Shown here: positions 27,256-36,535 of the stretch, piece by piece
How positions within the stretch are numbered: the first letter of the stretch is position 1
How the letters are laid out: each line of letters begins with the position of its first letter
Assembly (NCBI RefSeq): GCF_003046795.1
Contig: NZ_PZKN01000022.1
Location: 17,861-81,860 of the forward strand
DNA: 64,000 bases
Reading direction: 5' to 3'
Source: Desulfonatronum sp. SC1
GTDB taxonomy: Bacteria > Desulfobacterota > Desulfovibrionia > Desulfovibrionales > Desulfonatronaceae
Position numbers and translations under genes: made by a program
The notes under the pieces: generated by a model
Told to the model about the DNA's origin: nothing
Seen by the model: the letters and a program-made list of their open reading frames with translations, nothing else
Database searches by the model: none

Positions 27256-28033
27256 GGGGCGGCGAAGAGGGGTTGTGAACGTGCTCCCAGCGCCGTGCCG
27301 GGATGGCTCGTCGAGCGTACCAGCGCACGGCGACGCAGTCCAGCAGCCCGCGCCAGAGGCGGTTGCCGATGCCGTACTTGGAAACGCCACTGATCCGGGG
27401 ACGGTGGTTGATGGGCAGCTCGACCACGGTCAGTCCCCGGCAACGCAGCAGGGTGGGCAGAAAGCGGTGCATGCCGTTGAACACCAGGAGCTCCGGCAGG
27501 GCGGTTCGGCGCAGAGCACGGAACGTGCAGCCGGCGTCCGAGATCCGGTCCCCGGAGACCATGTCCCGGAATCGGTTGGCCAAGCGGGAGGAGACGCGCT
27601 TGACCCAATTGTCCCGGCGGTTGGCCCGGATGCCGCAAACCATGTCCGTTTCCGGGGTCAGGGCGCGTAGCAGGCGGGGGATGTCCGTCGGGTCGTGCTG
27701 CATGTCCGCGTCCATGGTGACCAGAATTTGGCCACGGGCGACCTGGAACCCGGTGGCGAAGGCCGCGCTTTGGCCCAGGTTGCGGGGGTGTCGAACGACC
27801 CGAAGCCGGTCGTGGTCGGCGCTCAGTCGGGTCAGCAGGCCCAGGCTGCCGTCCTGGCTGCAATCATCCACGCAGATAATTTCGGAGGGTCGGCCCAAAC
27901 CGATCAGGACCGCCGTCAATTCGTCAAGAAGCTGCTCTAGGCAGCCTTCTTCATTGTAGACCGGCAGGATGCAGGAAACGGCTGGCTGCCCAGCGGTTGA
28001 GGGCGTGGAAGGTTCGGAGGGCGTGGAGAGCAT
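27248..28033 (-). CDS. GT2 glycosyltransferase (dolichyl/undecaprenyl-phosphate sugar synthase-like)
   Basis: This 261-residue GT-A enzyme has nucleotide-sugar motifs CVDDCSQDGS (about 55-64) and the metal-binding TMDADMQHDP (about 109-118). The SDAGCTFRALRR and ISGVSKYGIGNR segments match DPM1/ArnC-type enzymes that load a sugar onto polyprenyl phosphate. It has no C-terminal membrane helices, so it resembles the soluble DPM1 form. It heads the GT2, VTT, ArnT-like cluster and follows ftsY by 23 bases. Confidence 0.9.
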   Translation of the reverse strand: MLSTPSEPSTPSTAGQPAVSCILPVYNEEGCLEQLLDELTAVLIGLGRPSEIICVDDCSQDGSLGLLTRLSADHDRLRVVRHPRNLGQSAAFATGFQVARGQILVTMDADMQHDPTDIPRLLRALTPETDMVCGIRANRRDNWVKRVSSRLANRFRDMVSGDRISDAGCTFRALRRTALPELLVFNGMHRFLPTLLRCRGLTVVELPINHRPRISGVSKYGIGNRLWRGLLDCVAVRWYARRAIPARRWEHVHNPSSPPHD

Positions 28034-28056
28034 GGGGCGAAAGCGCGGTAACAGTA

Positions 28057-29820
28057 TCAGTTCACCAGAGCCTTGGCGAAATCCTCGCCGCTGAACGGTC
28101 GGAGGTCTTCCATCTTCTCGCCCAGGCCAACAAAACTGATGGGCATGCCGAACTCCAGGGCGATGGCCACAACGATGCCGCCCTTGGACGTGCCATCCAG
28201 CTTGGTCAGGATGATCTCGTCCACGCTGACCGCCTCGTTGAACAGCTTGGTCTGGGACAGGGCGTTCTGCCCGGTGGTGGCGTCCACCACCAACAGGCAG
28301 CGATGGGGCGCACCGGGAAGTTTCTTGGCCAGGACGCGTTTGATCTTGCGCAGTTCGTCCATCAGGTCGACCTTGGTGTGCAGGCGGCCCGCGGTGTCCA
28401 GGAAGACCACGTCGTGGCCGCCTTGCAGGGCGGCGTCCACGGCCTCGTAGGCCACGGCGGCCGGGTCAGCACCTTCGCCCTTGCTGAAGAAGTCCGCGCC
28501 GGTGCGCTTGGCCCAGATGGTGAGCTGTTCCATGGCCGCGGCCCGGAAGGTGTCCCCGGCGGCCACGAGGACCTTGCGGCCCTGCATCTGGGCGCGGTGG
28601 GCCAGTTTGGCGATGGTCGTGGTCTTGCCCACGCCATTCACGCCCACCACCAGCACGATTTCCGGACCCTGGGGCAGATTGACGACCTTGGGTTTGGGGA
28701 AGATGGCGGCCAGTTCCTGGCGCAGCATTTCCCGGAACGCCTCGGGTTCGCTGATGTCTTCCTTGCGCACCCGGTCCTTGAGCCGGTCCAGGAGCATGGC
28801 CGCGGAGCGGTGCCCCACGTCGGCCATGATCAGCACTTCCTCCAGCTCCTCCCAGAACGGGTCGTCGAACTTGCGATGGGCCGAGAGCAGGGCGTCAATG
28901 CGTTTGGTGAGCTGTTCCCGTGTCTTGTTCAGGCCTTCGGAGAGCTTCAGGAAGAGGCGGTCCCGCTCGTCCTCCTCGTCTTCCAACTCCAGGGCCAGGG
29001 CCAGTCGGTACTGCAATTCGGACCGGAATTCGGCCACCTGCTCGTACCCCATGTCCTCCAGCCAGTCCCGGAACTTGGTGATGAACAGCTCCGCCTCGTC
29101 CTCCGGGGCCTCCAAGGCCTGGAACAGGAAGCGCAACCGCTCCCACAACTCGTTGCCCTTGGTCTCCACTCCGGAAAGGGTGTGCTCCAGCCAGACACTG
29201 AGCTTGGGCTCGGCCCCGCGCAGGGCCTGCATGACCTGGGCCTGCCACGCCGGGACTTCAGTTGTTCGTCCGGGGTCGGAAGGTTTGGCTGTCACGGGCT
29301 TGGCGGGTTGTTCCGGTTGCATCGCCGTTGGTTTGGCGGGCTGACGGGAAAACAGTCGGGAAAGCAGGCCTGGACGGGCCTGGGCAGGCTGGACTTCGGT
29401 TTCGGAGGCTGGCTCCAGAGAAGGCTCGGAGACGGATTCGGAAACAGACTCAGACGAGGCTTCTTGGCGCGGCTCCGAGGGAGTGTCCGAAACAGTTTGC
29501 GTGACGGTTTCCGGGGGAGTTTCCTGGATGACTTCCGAAACTGCCGGACGTTCCTCTTCCGGTTTCGGCTCGGGTTCGGATGCGGTTCCGGAAGCGCTTT
29601 CGGAAGTGCTCTCAGGAGCGTGCTCCGCGACCGGCTCCGGAGAAGGCTCGACCGGCTCCGGTTCCGGCGTAGGCGTTGTTGGCTCCAGGTCCGCCGGAAC
29701 AGCCTTGATCGTCTCCGGCCCCTCTGGGGACGGCTTCGGTTCCGGCTGTTCGACCGTTTCTTTAGCCTTGGTCGCTTCTTCGGTGGACCACCACTTTTTT
29801 ACCTTGGAGAAAAAACCCAT
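28057..29820 (-). CDS. ftsY: signal recognition particle receptor FtsY
   Basis: The 587-residue protein ends in an NG GTPase domain (about 290-587) with GVNGVGKTTT (G1, about 390), DTAGRLHTK and TKLDGTSKGG. It docks SRP-bound ribosomes at the membrane. The N-terminal half is long: an acidic tract of Pro-Glu-Ser-rich pseudo-repeats (about 15-190) precedes a helical segment, well beyond the roughly 200-residue A domain of E. coli. I start at the ATG at 29820, whose product begins MGFFSKVKKWW, a typical amphipathic membrane-targeting start; AGGA lies upstream. Confidence 0.96.
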   Translation of the reverse strand: MGFFSKVKKWWSTEEATKAKETVEQPEPKPSPEGPETIKAVPADLEPTTPTPEPEPVEPSPEPVAEHAPESTSESASGTASEPEPKPEEERPAVSEVIQETPPETVTQTVSDTPSEPRQEASSESVSESVSEPSLEPASETEVQPAQARPGLLSRLFSRQPAKPTAMQPEQPAKPVTAKPSDPGRTTEVPAWQAQVMQALRGAEPKLSVWLEHTLSGVETKGNELWERLRFLFQALEAPEDEAELFITKFRDWLEDMGYEQVAEFRSELQYRLALALELEDEEDERDRLFLKLSEGLNKTREQLTKRIDALLSAHRKFDDPFWEELEEVLIMADVGHRSAAMLLDRLKDRVRKEDISEPEAFREMLRQELAAIFPKPKVVNLPQGPEIVLVVGVNGVGKTTTIAKLAHRAQMQGRKVLVAAGDTFRAAAMEQLTIWAKRTGADFFSKGEGADPAAVAYEAVDAALQGGHDVVFLDTAGRLHTKVDLMDELRKIKRVLAKKLPGAPHRCLLVVDATTGQNALSQTKLFNEAVSVDEIILTKLDGTSKGGIVVAIALEFGMPISFVGLGEKMEDLRPFSGEDFAKALVN

Positions 29821-30167
29821 ATGTTCTGTTCCTGACTGTTTTTGAGATCGTAAAAAGAGGATGAGCCGCGTCATTCACGGCCAAAGCGGTTCTTATCCAG
29901 GCTTGCCGGTCAAGGCAATGCCTTGGTGCATCGGGTCAGGAATTCGTCGAAATCAAGGTCAATTCTGAACCCTGATGTGGTTATGTCATGATCGCAGGAC
30001 AAAAAACCGGCTTTTACAATTTTTTTCAACTATGGACGAAGATATCATTATTTTTGAACTTGACGAAAATTATTTTGTAAACTAAGTTTGATGAACTAGG
30101 TTTTGTCGCCATGAGGAGGAGATGGAAGCGGCGGGTAGTTTGCAAGATAGATAAAGAGGAGATGGAG
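29821..30167. other. AT-rich intergenic region upstream of toxin-antitoxin pair
   Basis: This 347-base gap is markedly AT-rich from about 29990 to 30090, unlike its surroundings, and lies between divergent ftsY and the Phd/VapC pair. A TTGACG at 30060-30065 could be a -35 element for the antitoxin; no good -10 is evident. No gene was recognised. Confidence 0.4.
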
Positions 30168-30425
30168 ATGCAGGTTGTCAATATTCATGAAGCGAAGACT
30201 CACCTCTCGCGATTGGTCGATGAAGCCGCGCGGGGCAACGCTTTCATCATCGCCAAGGCTGGCAAGCCAATGGTCAAGGTTTCCCCATTGCCGGAGGGGG
30301 GGGCTTCGGATGTTCAGCGCTTGGGGTTCATGGCCGGGGAGGTCGTCGTGCCGGACGACTTCGATGCAATGGGAACGGAACAGATTGAGGATTATTTTTT
30401 CAATAACCAGAGTCCTTTGCCATGA
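30168..30425 (+). CDS. Phd/YefM-type antitoxin
   Basis: The 85-residue protein starts with the Phd/YefM DNA-binding fold (VNIHEAKTHLSRLVDEAARG, about 4-23) followed by the AKAGKPMVKVSPL strand. The C-terminal tail (about 50-85), which would neutralise the toxin, is acidic. I chose the ATG at 30168, six bases after AGAGGAG; an ATG at 30162 is too close to that site, and 30111 gives a non-family extension. Its stop overlaps the toxin start (ATGA). It probably represses its own promoter, as the family does. Confidence 0.9.
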   Translation: MQVVNIHEAKTHLSRLVDEAARGNAFIIAKAGKPMVKVSPLPEGGASDVQRLGFMAGEVVVPDDFDAMGTEQIEDYFFNNQSPLP

Positions 30426-30808
30426 AACTGCTTCTGGACACGCACATTCTGCTTTGGGCGGCCGGAAATCCGGAGAAACTATCTGAAAAGGCCAGGGCAA
30501 TACTTCTTGAGCCAAGTAATTCTTTGTTTTTCAGCGCTGCCAGTATCTGGGAAGTAGTCATCAAGCAGGGTCTTGGACGCGACGATTTTAAAGTTGATGC
30601 GCAACGTCTCAGAAAAATGCTCATTTTGAACAGGTATAGCGAATTGTCAATAACCTCGGAGCATGTTTTGCGCGTTCATGCTCTGCCTACGCTGCACAAG
30701 GATCCTTTCGATCGACTCCTGATTGCCCAGTCCCTGAGTGAAGGAATGCTTTTGCTTACCGTGGACGAGGCCGTTATCGCCTATCAAGGCGGCGTTTTGG
30801 CCGTGTAG
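30422..30808 (+). CDS. PIN-domain ribonuclease toxin (VapC type)
   Basis: The 128-residue PIN domain has its acidic catalytic residues in LLLDTHILLW (D6), SIWEVV (E44), DPFDRLL (D97) and TVDEAV (D115). VapC toxins cut specific tRNAs or rRNA. The four-base overlap with the Phd-type antitoxin is the usual arrangement. The pair is not flanked by any mobile element. Confidence 0.93.
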   Translation: MKLLLDTHILLWAAGNPEKLSEKARAILLEPSNSLFFSAASIWEVVIKQGLGRDDFKVDAQRLRKMLILNRYSELSITSEHVLRVHALPTLHKDPFDRLLIAQSLSEGMLLLTVDEAVIAYQGGVLAV

Positions 30809-30881
30809 TGTTTTATTCGCGTATCCCCGGCACCACCTCAGTTCTCCTTATTGGGACATTCCATTTCCTTGATCGCGTTCA

Positions 30882-31682
30882 TCACTTGAAAACGTGCTCA
30901 TCTCCTGGAAACGTTCCGGCCTTGACCTCCTGAACGTATTCCCGAACCGCATCGCGCATCACAATGCCGACCTGGGCGTATTTTTTCACGAATTTCGGGG
31001 TGAAGCGGTCGTAGAGGCCGACCACGTCGTGGAAGACCAGGACCTGGCCGTCGCAGCCCGGTCCGGCACCGATGCCGATGGTCGGAATGGTCAGTTGCTT
31101 GGAGATGGTCTGGGCCAGGGGGGCCGGGACGCATTCCAGGACCAGGCCGAAGGCCCCGGCTTCCTCCAGGGCAACAGCGTCTTCTCGGATGCGCTGGGCT
31201 GCGGCGTCGGTCCGACCCTGGACCTTGAATCCGCCCAGTTGGTGAACGTGTTGGGGCGTCAGACCGACATGGCCGAGGACGGGGATGCCATTCTGGGTCA
31301 TCTTGCGCACGGCGGGCAGGATTTCCCGTCCGCCCTCTACCTTGACCGCGTGCATCCCGGCTTCTTGTAAAAAACGTCCAGCGTTGACAAGGGCCTGTTC
31401 CGGCGAAACCTGGTAGCTCATGAAGGGCATGTCACCCACCAGCAGCGCCCGTTGCGCTCCCCGGGCCACGGCCCGGCAGTGATGGAGCATGTCCTCCATG
31501 GTCACGGACAGGGTGTTCTCCAGGCCGAGCATGACCATGCCCAGGGAGTCGCCGACCAGCATGACGTCCACCCCGGCCTCGTCCAGCAGTTTGGCCGTGG
31601 CCCAGTCATAGGCCGTCAAGACGGTGATCTTCTCGCCCTGGCGCTTCATTTCCAGGAGCGTGGCCGTGGTCGCTTTGCCCAC
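30882..31682 (-). CDS. panB: 3-methyl-2-oxobutanoate hydroxymethyltransferase
   Basis: The 266-residue enzyme makes ketopantoate, the first committed step of pantothenate/coenzyme A synthesis. Family blocks are clear: TAYDWATAKLLDEAGVD, VGDSLGMVMLG, the lysine in VKVEGG and GIGAGPGCDGQVLVFHD. I chose the GTG at 31682 because GGAGG lies seven bases upstream and it begins one base after the CBS gene's stop; the ATG at 31709 would overlap that gene. panC is not in the window. Confidence 0.95.
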   Translation of the reverse strand: MGKATTATLLEMKRQGEKITVLTAYDWATAKLLDEAGVDVMLVGDSLGMVMLGLENTLSVTMEDMLHHCRAVARGAQRALLVGDMPFMSYQVSPEQALVNAGRFLQEAGMHAVKVEGGREILPAVRKMTQNGIPVLGHVGLTPQHVHQLGGFKVQGRTDAAAQRIREDAVALEEAGAFGLVLECVPAPLAQTISKQLTIPTIGIGAGPGCDGQVLVFHDVVGLYDRFTPKFVKKYAQVGIVMRDAVREYVQEVKAGTFPGDEHVFK

Positions 31683-31683
31683 T

Positions 31684-32118
31684 TCATGCCTCCATCTTGT
31701 CCAAGGCATCCATCAGGCTGATGGTTAGTTTGAGAAAGTCGGCCTCGGTCAGAATGCCCACGAGTCTTTCGTCCTCCACGACGGGCAGACAGCCGTATTT
31801 GTGCTGGAGCAGGAGTTCCGCGGCCTCGCGCAGGTCCACGTCCGGAGAGATGGTCGTCACGTCCCGGCGCATGATTTCGTGGATGGGAATGGAGGCGTCG
31901 ATCTCGTTTTGGACTTCATCCTCGATGTCGGCCAACTTGGAAATGGTTACTGCCAGGAGGTCTCGGTGAGTCAGCAGGCCGACGAAGCGTTCTTCCTGGT
32001 CCACGATGGGGATGTGACGGATTCGGCCCAGATTCATGATCGAACGGGCGGTCTGCACGTTGTCGTGCTCCTGAAGGGAAAAGACCTTTTTGGTCATCAG
32101 GTCGTTGACTTTCAGCAT
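31684..32118 (-). CDS. tandem CBS-domain protein
   Basis: The 144-residue protein is two CBS motifs (about 3-60 and 75-140) and nothing else. Such pairs bind adenine nucleotides and act as energy sensors or regulatory subunits. The linker between the domains is acidic. It is one base upstream of panB on the same strand, so they are co-transcribed; whether it regulates PanB is unknown. Start ATG at 32118 with GGAGAACGCC just upstream. Confidence 0.9.
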   Translation of the reverse strand: MLKVNDLMTKKVFSLQEHDNVQTARSIMNLGRIRHIPIVDQEERFVGLLTHRDLLAVTISKLADIEDEVQNEIDASIPIHEIMRRDVTTISPDVDLREAAELLLQHKYGCLPVVEDERLVGILTEADFLKLTISLMDALDKMEA

Positions 32119-32334
32119 GGCGTTCTCCTTGTTGTTCGGGGATACCGTTTATCATTCACCGTTCGCGAACAGTCTGTCAAGGATGACCGGACACTCCGTT
32201 ATTATTCAAAAATGCTTGTGGATTGTGGCATGACAAGTACTTCTTGTTCTTTGCCGGGATATCGGATATATTTTTTCGTTTTTTCACCCATATTTCCCAT
32301 ATTTTTGTAGATGAGCTCTACGAGGAGAGACCTT

Positions 32335-33306
32335 ATGATGAACCGTTTCGTCTTGTCGGCATGTCTTGTTTTGATGTTCGGGTTGTCCGCTTCGGCTGGC
32401 GCGGAGCAGGCGAAAGTCGTCTCCGTCAACCAGTTCGTCGAGCATCCGGCCCTGGATTCCGTGCTGCGCGGGTTCCAGGAACAGTTGCGTGAGGAAGGTT
32501 TTCAGGTCGAGTATCGGGTGCATAACGCCCAGGCCAACATGGCCACGGCCAACCTGATCGCCCAGCAGATCGTGGGCGAGCGCCCGGACCTGGTGCTGGC
32601 CATCGCCACTCCCTCGGCCCAGGCCATGGCCCAGACCGTGAAAAAGAACCCTTCGATGCAAAAGACCCCCATCCTGTTCAGCGCGGTGACCGATCCGCTG
32701 GGTGCCGGGCTGGTCAAGGACCTGCAAAATCCTGGTGAAAACATCACCGGCACCTCGGACTTGACCCCCATGGATCAACATTTGGCCCTGATCCGGGAGT
32801 TTCATCCGGAATTGACCTCCCTGGGCGTTATCTACAACTCTGGGGAAGCCAATTCCCGCGCCTTGGTTGATCTGCTCAAGGCCGAGACGGTCAAGGCCGG
32901 GATCAAGCTGGAAGAAGCCACCGTGGCCCGGTCCAGCGACGTGTTCCAGTCCGCCCGCAGCTTGGTGGGCCGGACCCAGGCCGTGTACGTGCCCACGGAC
33001 AACACCGTTGTTTCGGCATTCGAGGCCCTTGCCAAGGTCTGCCAGGACAACAAGCTGCCCCTGTACGCCGCGGACGTGGATTCCGTGCCTCGAGGCGCGG
33101 TGGCCGCGCTGGGTTTCGACTATTACGAACACGGCCGTCAGGCCGGAGCCATGGCCGGGCGCATTTTTCGCGGGGCCGACCCGGCGACCACCCCGGTGGA
33201 AACCCAGCAGGAACTCGAACTACACATCAATCTCCCCGCCGCCGAGGCCATGGGCGTGACCATCCCCCAGGCGCTCCTGGACCGGGCCGGGAAGATTCTC
33301 GAATAA
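32335..33306 (+). CDS. ABC transporter substrate-binding protein (TrpX-like family)
   Basis: The 323-residue protein has a signal peptide (about 1-24, cut near SASAGA) and a two-lobed periplasmic-binding fold of the ABC_sub_bind/DUF534 family (QFVEHPALDSVLRGFQEQL, then FSAVTDPLGAGLVKDL). Relatives (TrpX, and others) bind aromatic amino acids or related compounds, but the ligand here is unknown. GAGGAGAG precedes the ATG at 32335. Permease and ATPase genes follow, making a complete importer. A stem-loop separates it from the permease gene. Confidence 0.9.
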   Translation: MMNRFVLSACLVLMFGLSASAGAEQAKVVSVNQFVEHPALDSVLRGFQEQLREEGFQVEYRVHNAQANMATANLIAQQIVGERPDLVLAIATPSAQAMAQTVKKNPSMQKTPILFSAVTDPLGAGLVKDLQNPGENITGTSDLTPMDQHLALIREFHPELTSLGVIYNSGEANSRALVDLLKAETVKAGIKLEEATVARSSDVFQSARSLVGRTQAVYVPTDNTVVSAFEALAKVCQDNKLPLYAADVDSVPRGAVAALGFDYYEHGRQAGAMAGRIFRGADPATTPVETQQELELHINLPAAEAMGVTIPQALLDRAGKILE

Positions 33307-33323
33307 TCAACAATTCTCTTGTC

Positions 33324-33363
33324 TGTTCGTGCTCAGTCGTCTCGCTGGGCACGAGCACGAACA
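33324..33363. repeat. intra-operon stem-loop downstream of the binding-protein gene
   Basis: An 11-base inverted repeat, TGTTCGTGCTC (33324-33334) and GAGCACGAACA (33353-33363), lies between the binding-protein and permease genes. It lacks a T run, so it fits an mRNA-stabilising hairpin or partial attenuator that allows more binding protein than permease. Confidence 0.7.
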
Positions 33364-33458
33364 AAGCGGCTTTTAACCCTTCCTCGTGACGTTCTTATTT
33401 CCATGAACATATCCATGCTGCTCGTTTTTTGCGGAATTAATGAATCCGGAGTTCGCCC

Positions 33459-34343
33459 ATGACCTTGTACGCGCTGTTGGGCGCGGTGGAGCAGGGGTTG
33501 GTGTACGGGATCATGGTCCTAGGCGTATACCTGACCTTTCGGGTGCTCAACTTCCCGGATCTGACCGTAGACGGCAGTCTGCCTCTGGGAGCCGCGGTCT
33601 GCGCCGTAGCCATCACCTCGGGGATCGATCCGTTTCTCTCTCTGTTTCTGGCCATGTTCGCCGGGTTTCTGGCCGGGATGATCACCGGGTTTCTGAACAC
33701 CAAGCTGGGTATTTTGCATCTCCTGGCCTCCATCCTGACCATGATCGCCCTGTATTCCATAAATATCCGGGTGATGAGCGGCCCCAACGTTTCTTTGCTG
33801 GGCCGGGACACGATCCTCGACCCATTGATGGGCTTGGGCTTGCCCGGGTATTTGTCCTCCATCGTCCTGTTTTCGTTCATCGGGGCGGCCATCGTGATCT
33901 TCCTGATCTGGTTCCTGCATACCGAGTTCGGCCAGACCATGCTGGCCACGGGGGACAATCCCCGGATGATCACCAGCCAGGGCGTGAACACCCACAGCGT
34001 GATCATCATCGGCGTGGGGCTGTCCAACGCCATGGTGGCCTTCAGCGGGGCGTTGATCGCTCAGAATCAGGGCGCGGCGGATGTGAACATGGGCGTGGGG
34101 ACCATTGTTGCCGGGCTGGCCTCGGTGATCGTGGGCGAAACGGTCTTCGGCCGGGGCGGAATCATGCGCGCCGTGATCGCGGCCCTGCTCGGCTCGATTC
34201 TTTACCGGCTGGCCATCGCCATGGCCCTGAGCATGAAGCTGGGCGCCTTTTCCTTCACTCCCAGCGACCTGAACCTGATCACCGCGCTGCTGGTGGTCCT
34301 GGCGCTCACCGCGCCCAAAATCAAGGCGCGGTTCTTCTCATGA
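33459..34343 (+). CDS. ABC transporter permease
   Basis: The 294-residue permease has about eight or nine membrane helices of the branched-chain amino acid permease (LivH/YufQ-like) fold, starting MTLYALLGAVEQGLVYGI. The conserved GVGLSNAMVAFSGALIAQNQG loop (about 187-207), which contacts the ATPase, is present. A single permease gene implies a homodimer. It ends four bases into the ATPase gene (ATGATG overlap with TGA), so both are co-translated. Confidence 0.93.
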   Translation: MTLYALLGAVEQGLVYGIMVLGVYLTFRVLNFPDLTVDGSLPLGAAVCAVAITSGIDPFLSLFLAMFAGFLAGMITGFLNTKLGILHLLASILTMIALYSINIRVMSGPNVSLLGRDTILDPLMGLGLPGYLSSIVLFSFIGAAIVIFLIWFLHTEFGQTMLATGDNPRMITSQGVNTHSVIIIGVGLSNAMVAFSGALIAQNQGAADVNMGVGTIVAGLASVIVGETVFGRGGIMRAVIAALLGSILYRLAIAMALSMKLGAFSFTPSDLNLITALLVVLALTAPKIKARFFS

Positions 34344-35137
34344 TGCTGTCCCTGAAAAACGTCATCAAGTATTTTCACCGGGGCAGCGTGAACGAGGTCC
34401 TGGCCCTGCAAAACGTATCCCTGGATGTCCGACGCGGGGACTTCATCTGCATCATCGGTTCCAACGGGGCTGGCAAATCCACTTTGTTGAACTGCCTGGC
34501 CGGATGCTTTTTCCCGGATCAGGGCAGCATCCTCCTGGATGATCGGGACATCACTGGCTGGCCGGAGTACAAGCGGGCCAAGTTCATCGGCCGGGTCTTC
34601 CAGGACCCGCTGCTGGGCACCTGCGCTTCCATGAGCATCGAACAGAATCTGGCCCTGGCCTTGCGCCGGGGACGCTTCCGGGGGCTGTCCGCCGGGGTGC
34701 GCCGTCTGGACCGAGATCTGTTTCGGGAAAAACTGCGCATGTTGGACCTGGGGCTGGAGGATCGATTCCAAGACGCCGTGGGGCTGCTTTCCGGCGGGCA
34801 ACGCCAGGCCCTGACCATGGTCATGGCCACCCTGATCCGCCCGGACATCCTGCTGCTGGACGAACACACCGCGGCCCTGGACCCCAAGACCGGCCAGCAG
34901 ATTCTGGAGCTCACCGACCGCTTGGTGGAAAGCATGGAACTGACTACCCTGATGGTCACCCACAACATGCACCAGGCTCTGCGCATGGGCAACCGGCTGA
35001 TCATGATGCACCGGGGCGAGATCATTCTGGACATCTCCGGCGAGGAAAAAAAGCGCTTGGAAGTGGACGACCTGCTGGCCCGGTTCTACAGCCTGAAGCA
35101 GGAAGCCTTTGCTTCGGATAAGATGCTGTTGGTGTGA
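34340..35137 (+). CDS. ABC transporter ATP-binding protein
   Basis: The 265-residue ATPase has Walker A GSNGAGKST (about 39-47), a Q-loop FQDP, signature LSGGQRQ and Walker B LLLDEHTAALDP, with the switch histidine in VTHNMHQAL. Walker B is followed by H-T rather than the usual P-T, a common variation in this importer group. It completes the binding protein/permease/ATPase importer. Translation starts at the ATG overlapping the permease stop. Confidence 0.95.
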   Translation: MMLSLKNVIKYFHRGSVNEVLALQNVSLDVRRGDFICIIGSNGAGKSTLLNCLAGCFFPDQGSILLDDRDITGWPEYKRAKFIGRVFQDPLLGTCASMSIEQNLALALRRGRFRGLSAGVRRLDRDLFREKLRMLDLGLEDRFQDAVGLLSGGQRQALTMVMATLIRPDILLLDEHTAALDPKTGQQILELTDRLVESMELTTLMVTHNMHQALRMGNRLIMMHRGEIILDISGEEKKRLEVDDLLARFYSLKQEAFASDKMLLV

Positions 35138-35256
35138 GTATTCAGAGGTCAGAAGTCAGGAAGCGGGGCTGCGGGCATTGGGTGGATGAGGGGCGTAACC
35201 CCGAACTGTGAAACGTGAACCCCAAACAAACCACATAAACCAACGGAGTTTTTTCG

Positions 35257-35676
35257 ATGTCTGAACGTACCCTTTGCATGATCAAGCCGGACGGCGTGGA
35301 GCGGAATTTGATTGGAAATGTGTTGACCCGGATCGAGACCGCCGGGTTGCGGATTGTGGCTCTGCGCAAGCTGCGGCTGACCACGGCCCAGGCTGAGGGC
35401 TTTTATACCGTACATAAGGAGCGTCCTTTTTTTCAGAGCCTGGTGAGTTACATGACCTCCGGGCCCATCGTGGCAGCGGTTTTGGAAGGCGACAACGCTA
35501 TTGCCCGCTGGCGGGAGCTGATGGGCGCTACCAATCCGGCCAACGCCGCCGAAGGCACCATTCGCAGGGATTTGGCCCTGGACGTGGAGCGGAACACGGT
35601 GCACGGCTCCGACGCCCCGGAGACCGCGGGTCAGGAAATTCCTTATTTCTTCAACACCATGGAGCAGCAGGGATGA
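35257..35676 (+). CDS. ndk: nucleoside diphosphate kinase
   Basis: The 139-residue enzyme equilibrates nucleoside tri- and diphosphates. The phosphorylated histidine is H116 in [10 protein letters not shown], and K10 lies in MIKPDGV. Length matches the bacterial family. It is followed with a four-base overlap by proC. Confidence 0.97.
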   Translation: MSERTLCMIKPDGVERNLIGNVLTRIETAGLRIVALRKLRLTTAQAEGFYTVHKERPFFQSLVSYMTSGPIVAAVLEGDNAIARWRELMGATNPANAAEGTIRRDLALDVERNTVHGSDAPETAGQEIPYFFNTMEQQG

Positions 35677-36479
35677 GTGCCTTGCGCATCGGGTGCATCG
35701 GGCTCGGGAACATGGGGGCGGCCCTGATCAAGGCCGTCTCCACTCGCCCGGATACGTCCATTCATGGGTTTGATCCAGATAAGAGCAAGGCGCGGGATCT
35801 GGCCGGACTGCCCGGCTTCGTCGCGGCGGAGTCCATTGAAGAGGTGCTCCGAAACGCAGACTTTGTTTTTCTGGCGGTCAAACCGCAGATCATGTCCAAG
35901 GTCCTGACCGAAGCCCTTCCGGCCCTGCGGCCGGAGACCTGTCTGATATCCATAGCCGCCGGGATCGGGATGGAGCAGCTGCGAGCCTGGTCGGAAGATC
36001 GCTGCGCCGTGGTCCGGGTCATGCCCAACACTCCGGCCATGGTCCGTTCCGGCGTCAGCGCGGTCTGCTTCGAAGACCCGAAGCTGATTGAAGCCGGGCA
36101 AACAACGATCATGGAACTCCTGGGCCTGTTGGGTCAGGTCCACGTTCTGCCGGAGCGGTATTTCCATGCTTTCACCGCCCTGGTGGGATCGGGACCAGCC
36201 TATGTGTTCCATTTCATGGACGCCCTGGTCCAGGCCGGAGTCTCAGCGGGCCTGGGACGGCCCCAGGCCGAGCAGATGGTCGCCGGACTGCTGGAAGGCT
36301 CAGTCAAACTGGTCCAGGAAACCGGCCTCAGCCTGAGCACCCTGCAGCACATGGTCACCTCGCCCGCGGGGACGACCATTGCCGCGTTGAACCACCTGGA
36401 CAGAACGGCGGTCCGCGGCTCGATCATCGACGCTGTGCATGAGGCGGAACAGCGGAGTCGGGAGTTGGGGGAGGGGTAA
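35673..36479 (+). CDS. proC: pyrroline-5-carboxylate reductase
   Basis: The 268-residue enzyme performs the last step of proline synthesis. The Rossmann motif is [12 protein letters not shown] (about 6-17), and the C-terminal signature is in [16 protein letters not shown]. The glutamate kinase proB of the same pathway is at the far end of this window (62564), so the pathway is split. The ATG overlaps the ndk stop. A strong terminator follows 21 bases after the stop. Confidence 0.97.
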   Translation: MSALRIGCIGLGNMGAALIKAVSTRPDTSIHGFDPDKSKARDLAGLPGFVAAESIEEVLRNADFVFLAVKPQIMSKVLTEALPALRPETCLISIAAGIGMEQLRAWSEDRCAVVRVMPNTPAMVRSGVSAVCFEDPKLIEAGQTTIMELLGLLGQVHVLPERYFHAFTALVGSGPAYVFHFMDALVQAGVSAGLGRPQAEQMVAGLLEGSVKLVQETGLSLSTLQHMVTSPAGTTIAALNHLDRTAVRGSIIDAVHEAEQRSRELGEG

Positions 36480-36500
36480 GTTTTTACGTCCGTCAACGCA

Positions 36501-36535
36501 AACGAAAAAGGGGTCCATTTGACCCCTTTTTCGTT
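36501..36535. terminator. terminator after proC
   Basis: A perfect 15-base-pair stem (36501-36515 with 36521-36535, core AACGAAAAAGGGGTC) with a five-base loop. The stem's own A-rich and T-rich arms allow it to work on either strand. Confidence 0.9.
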
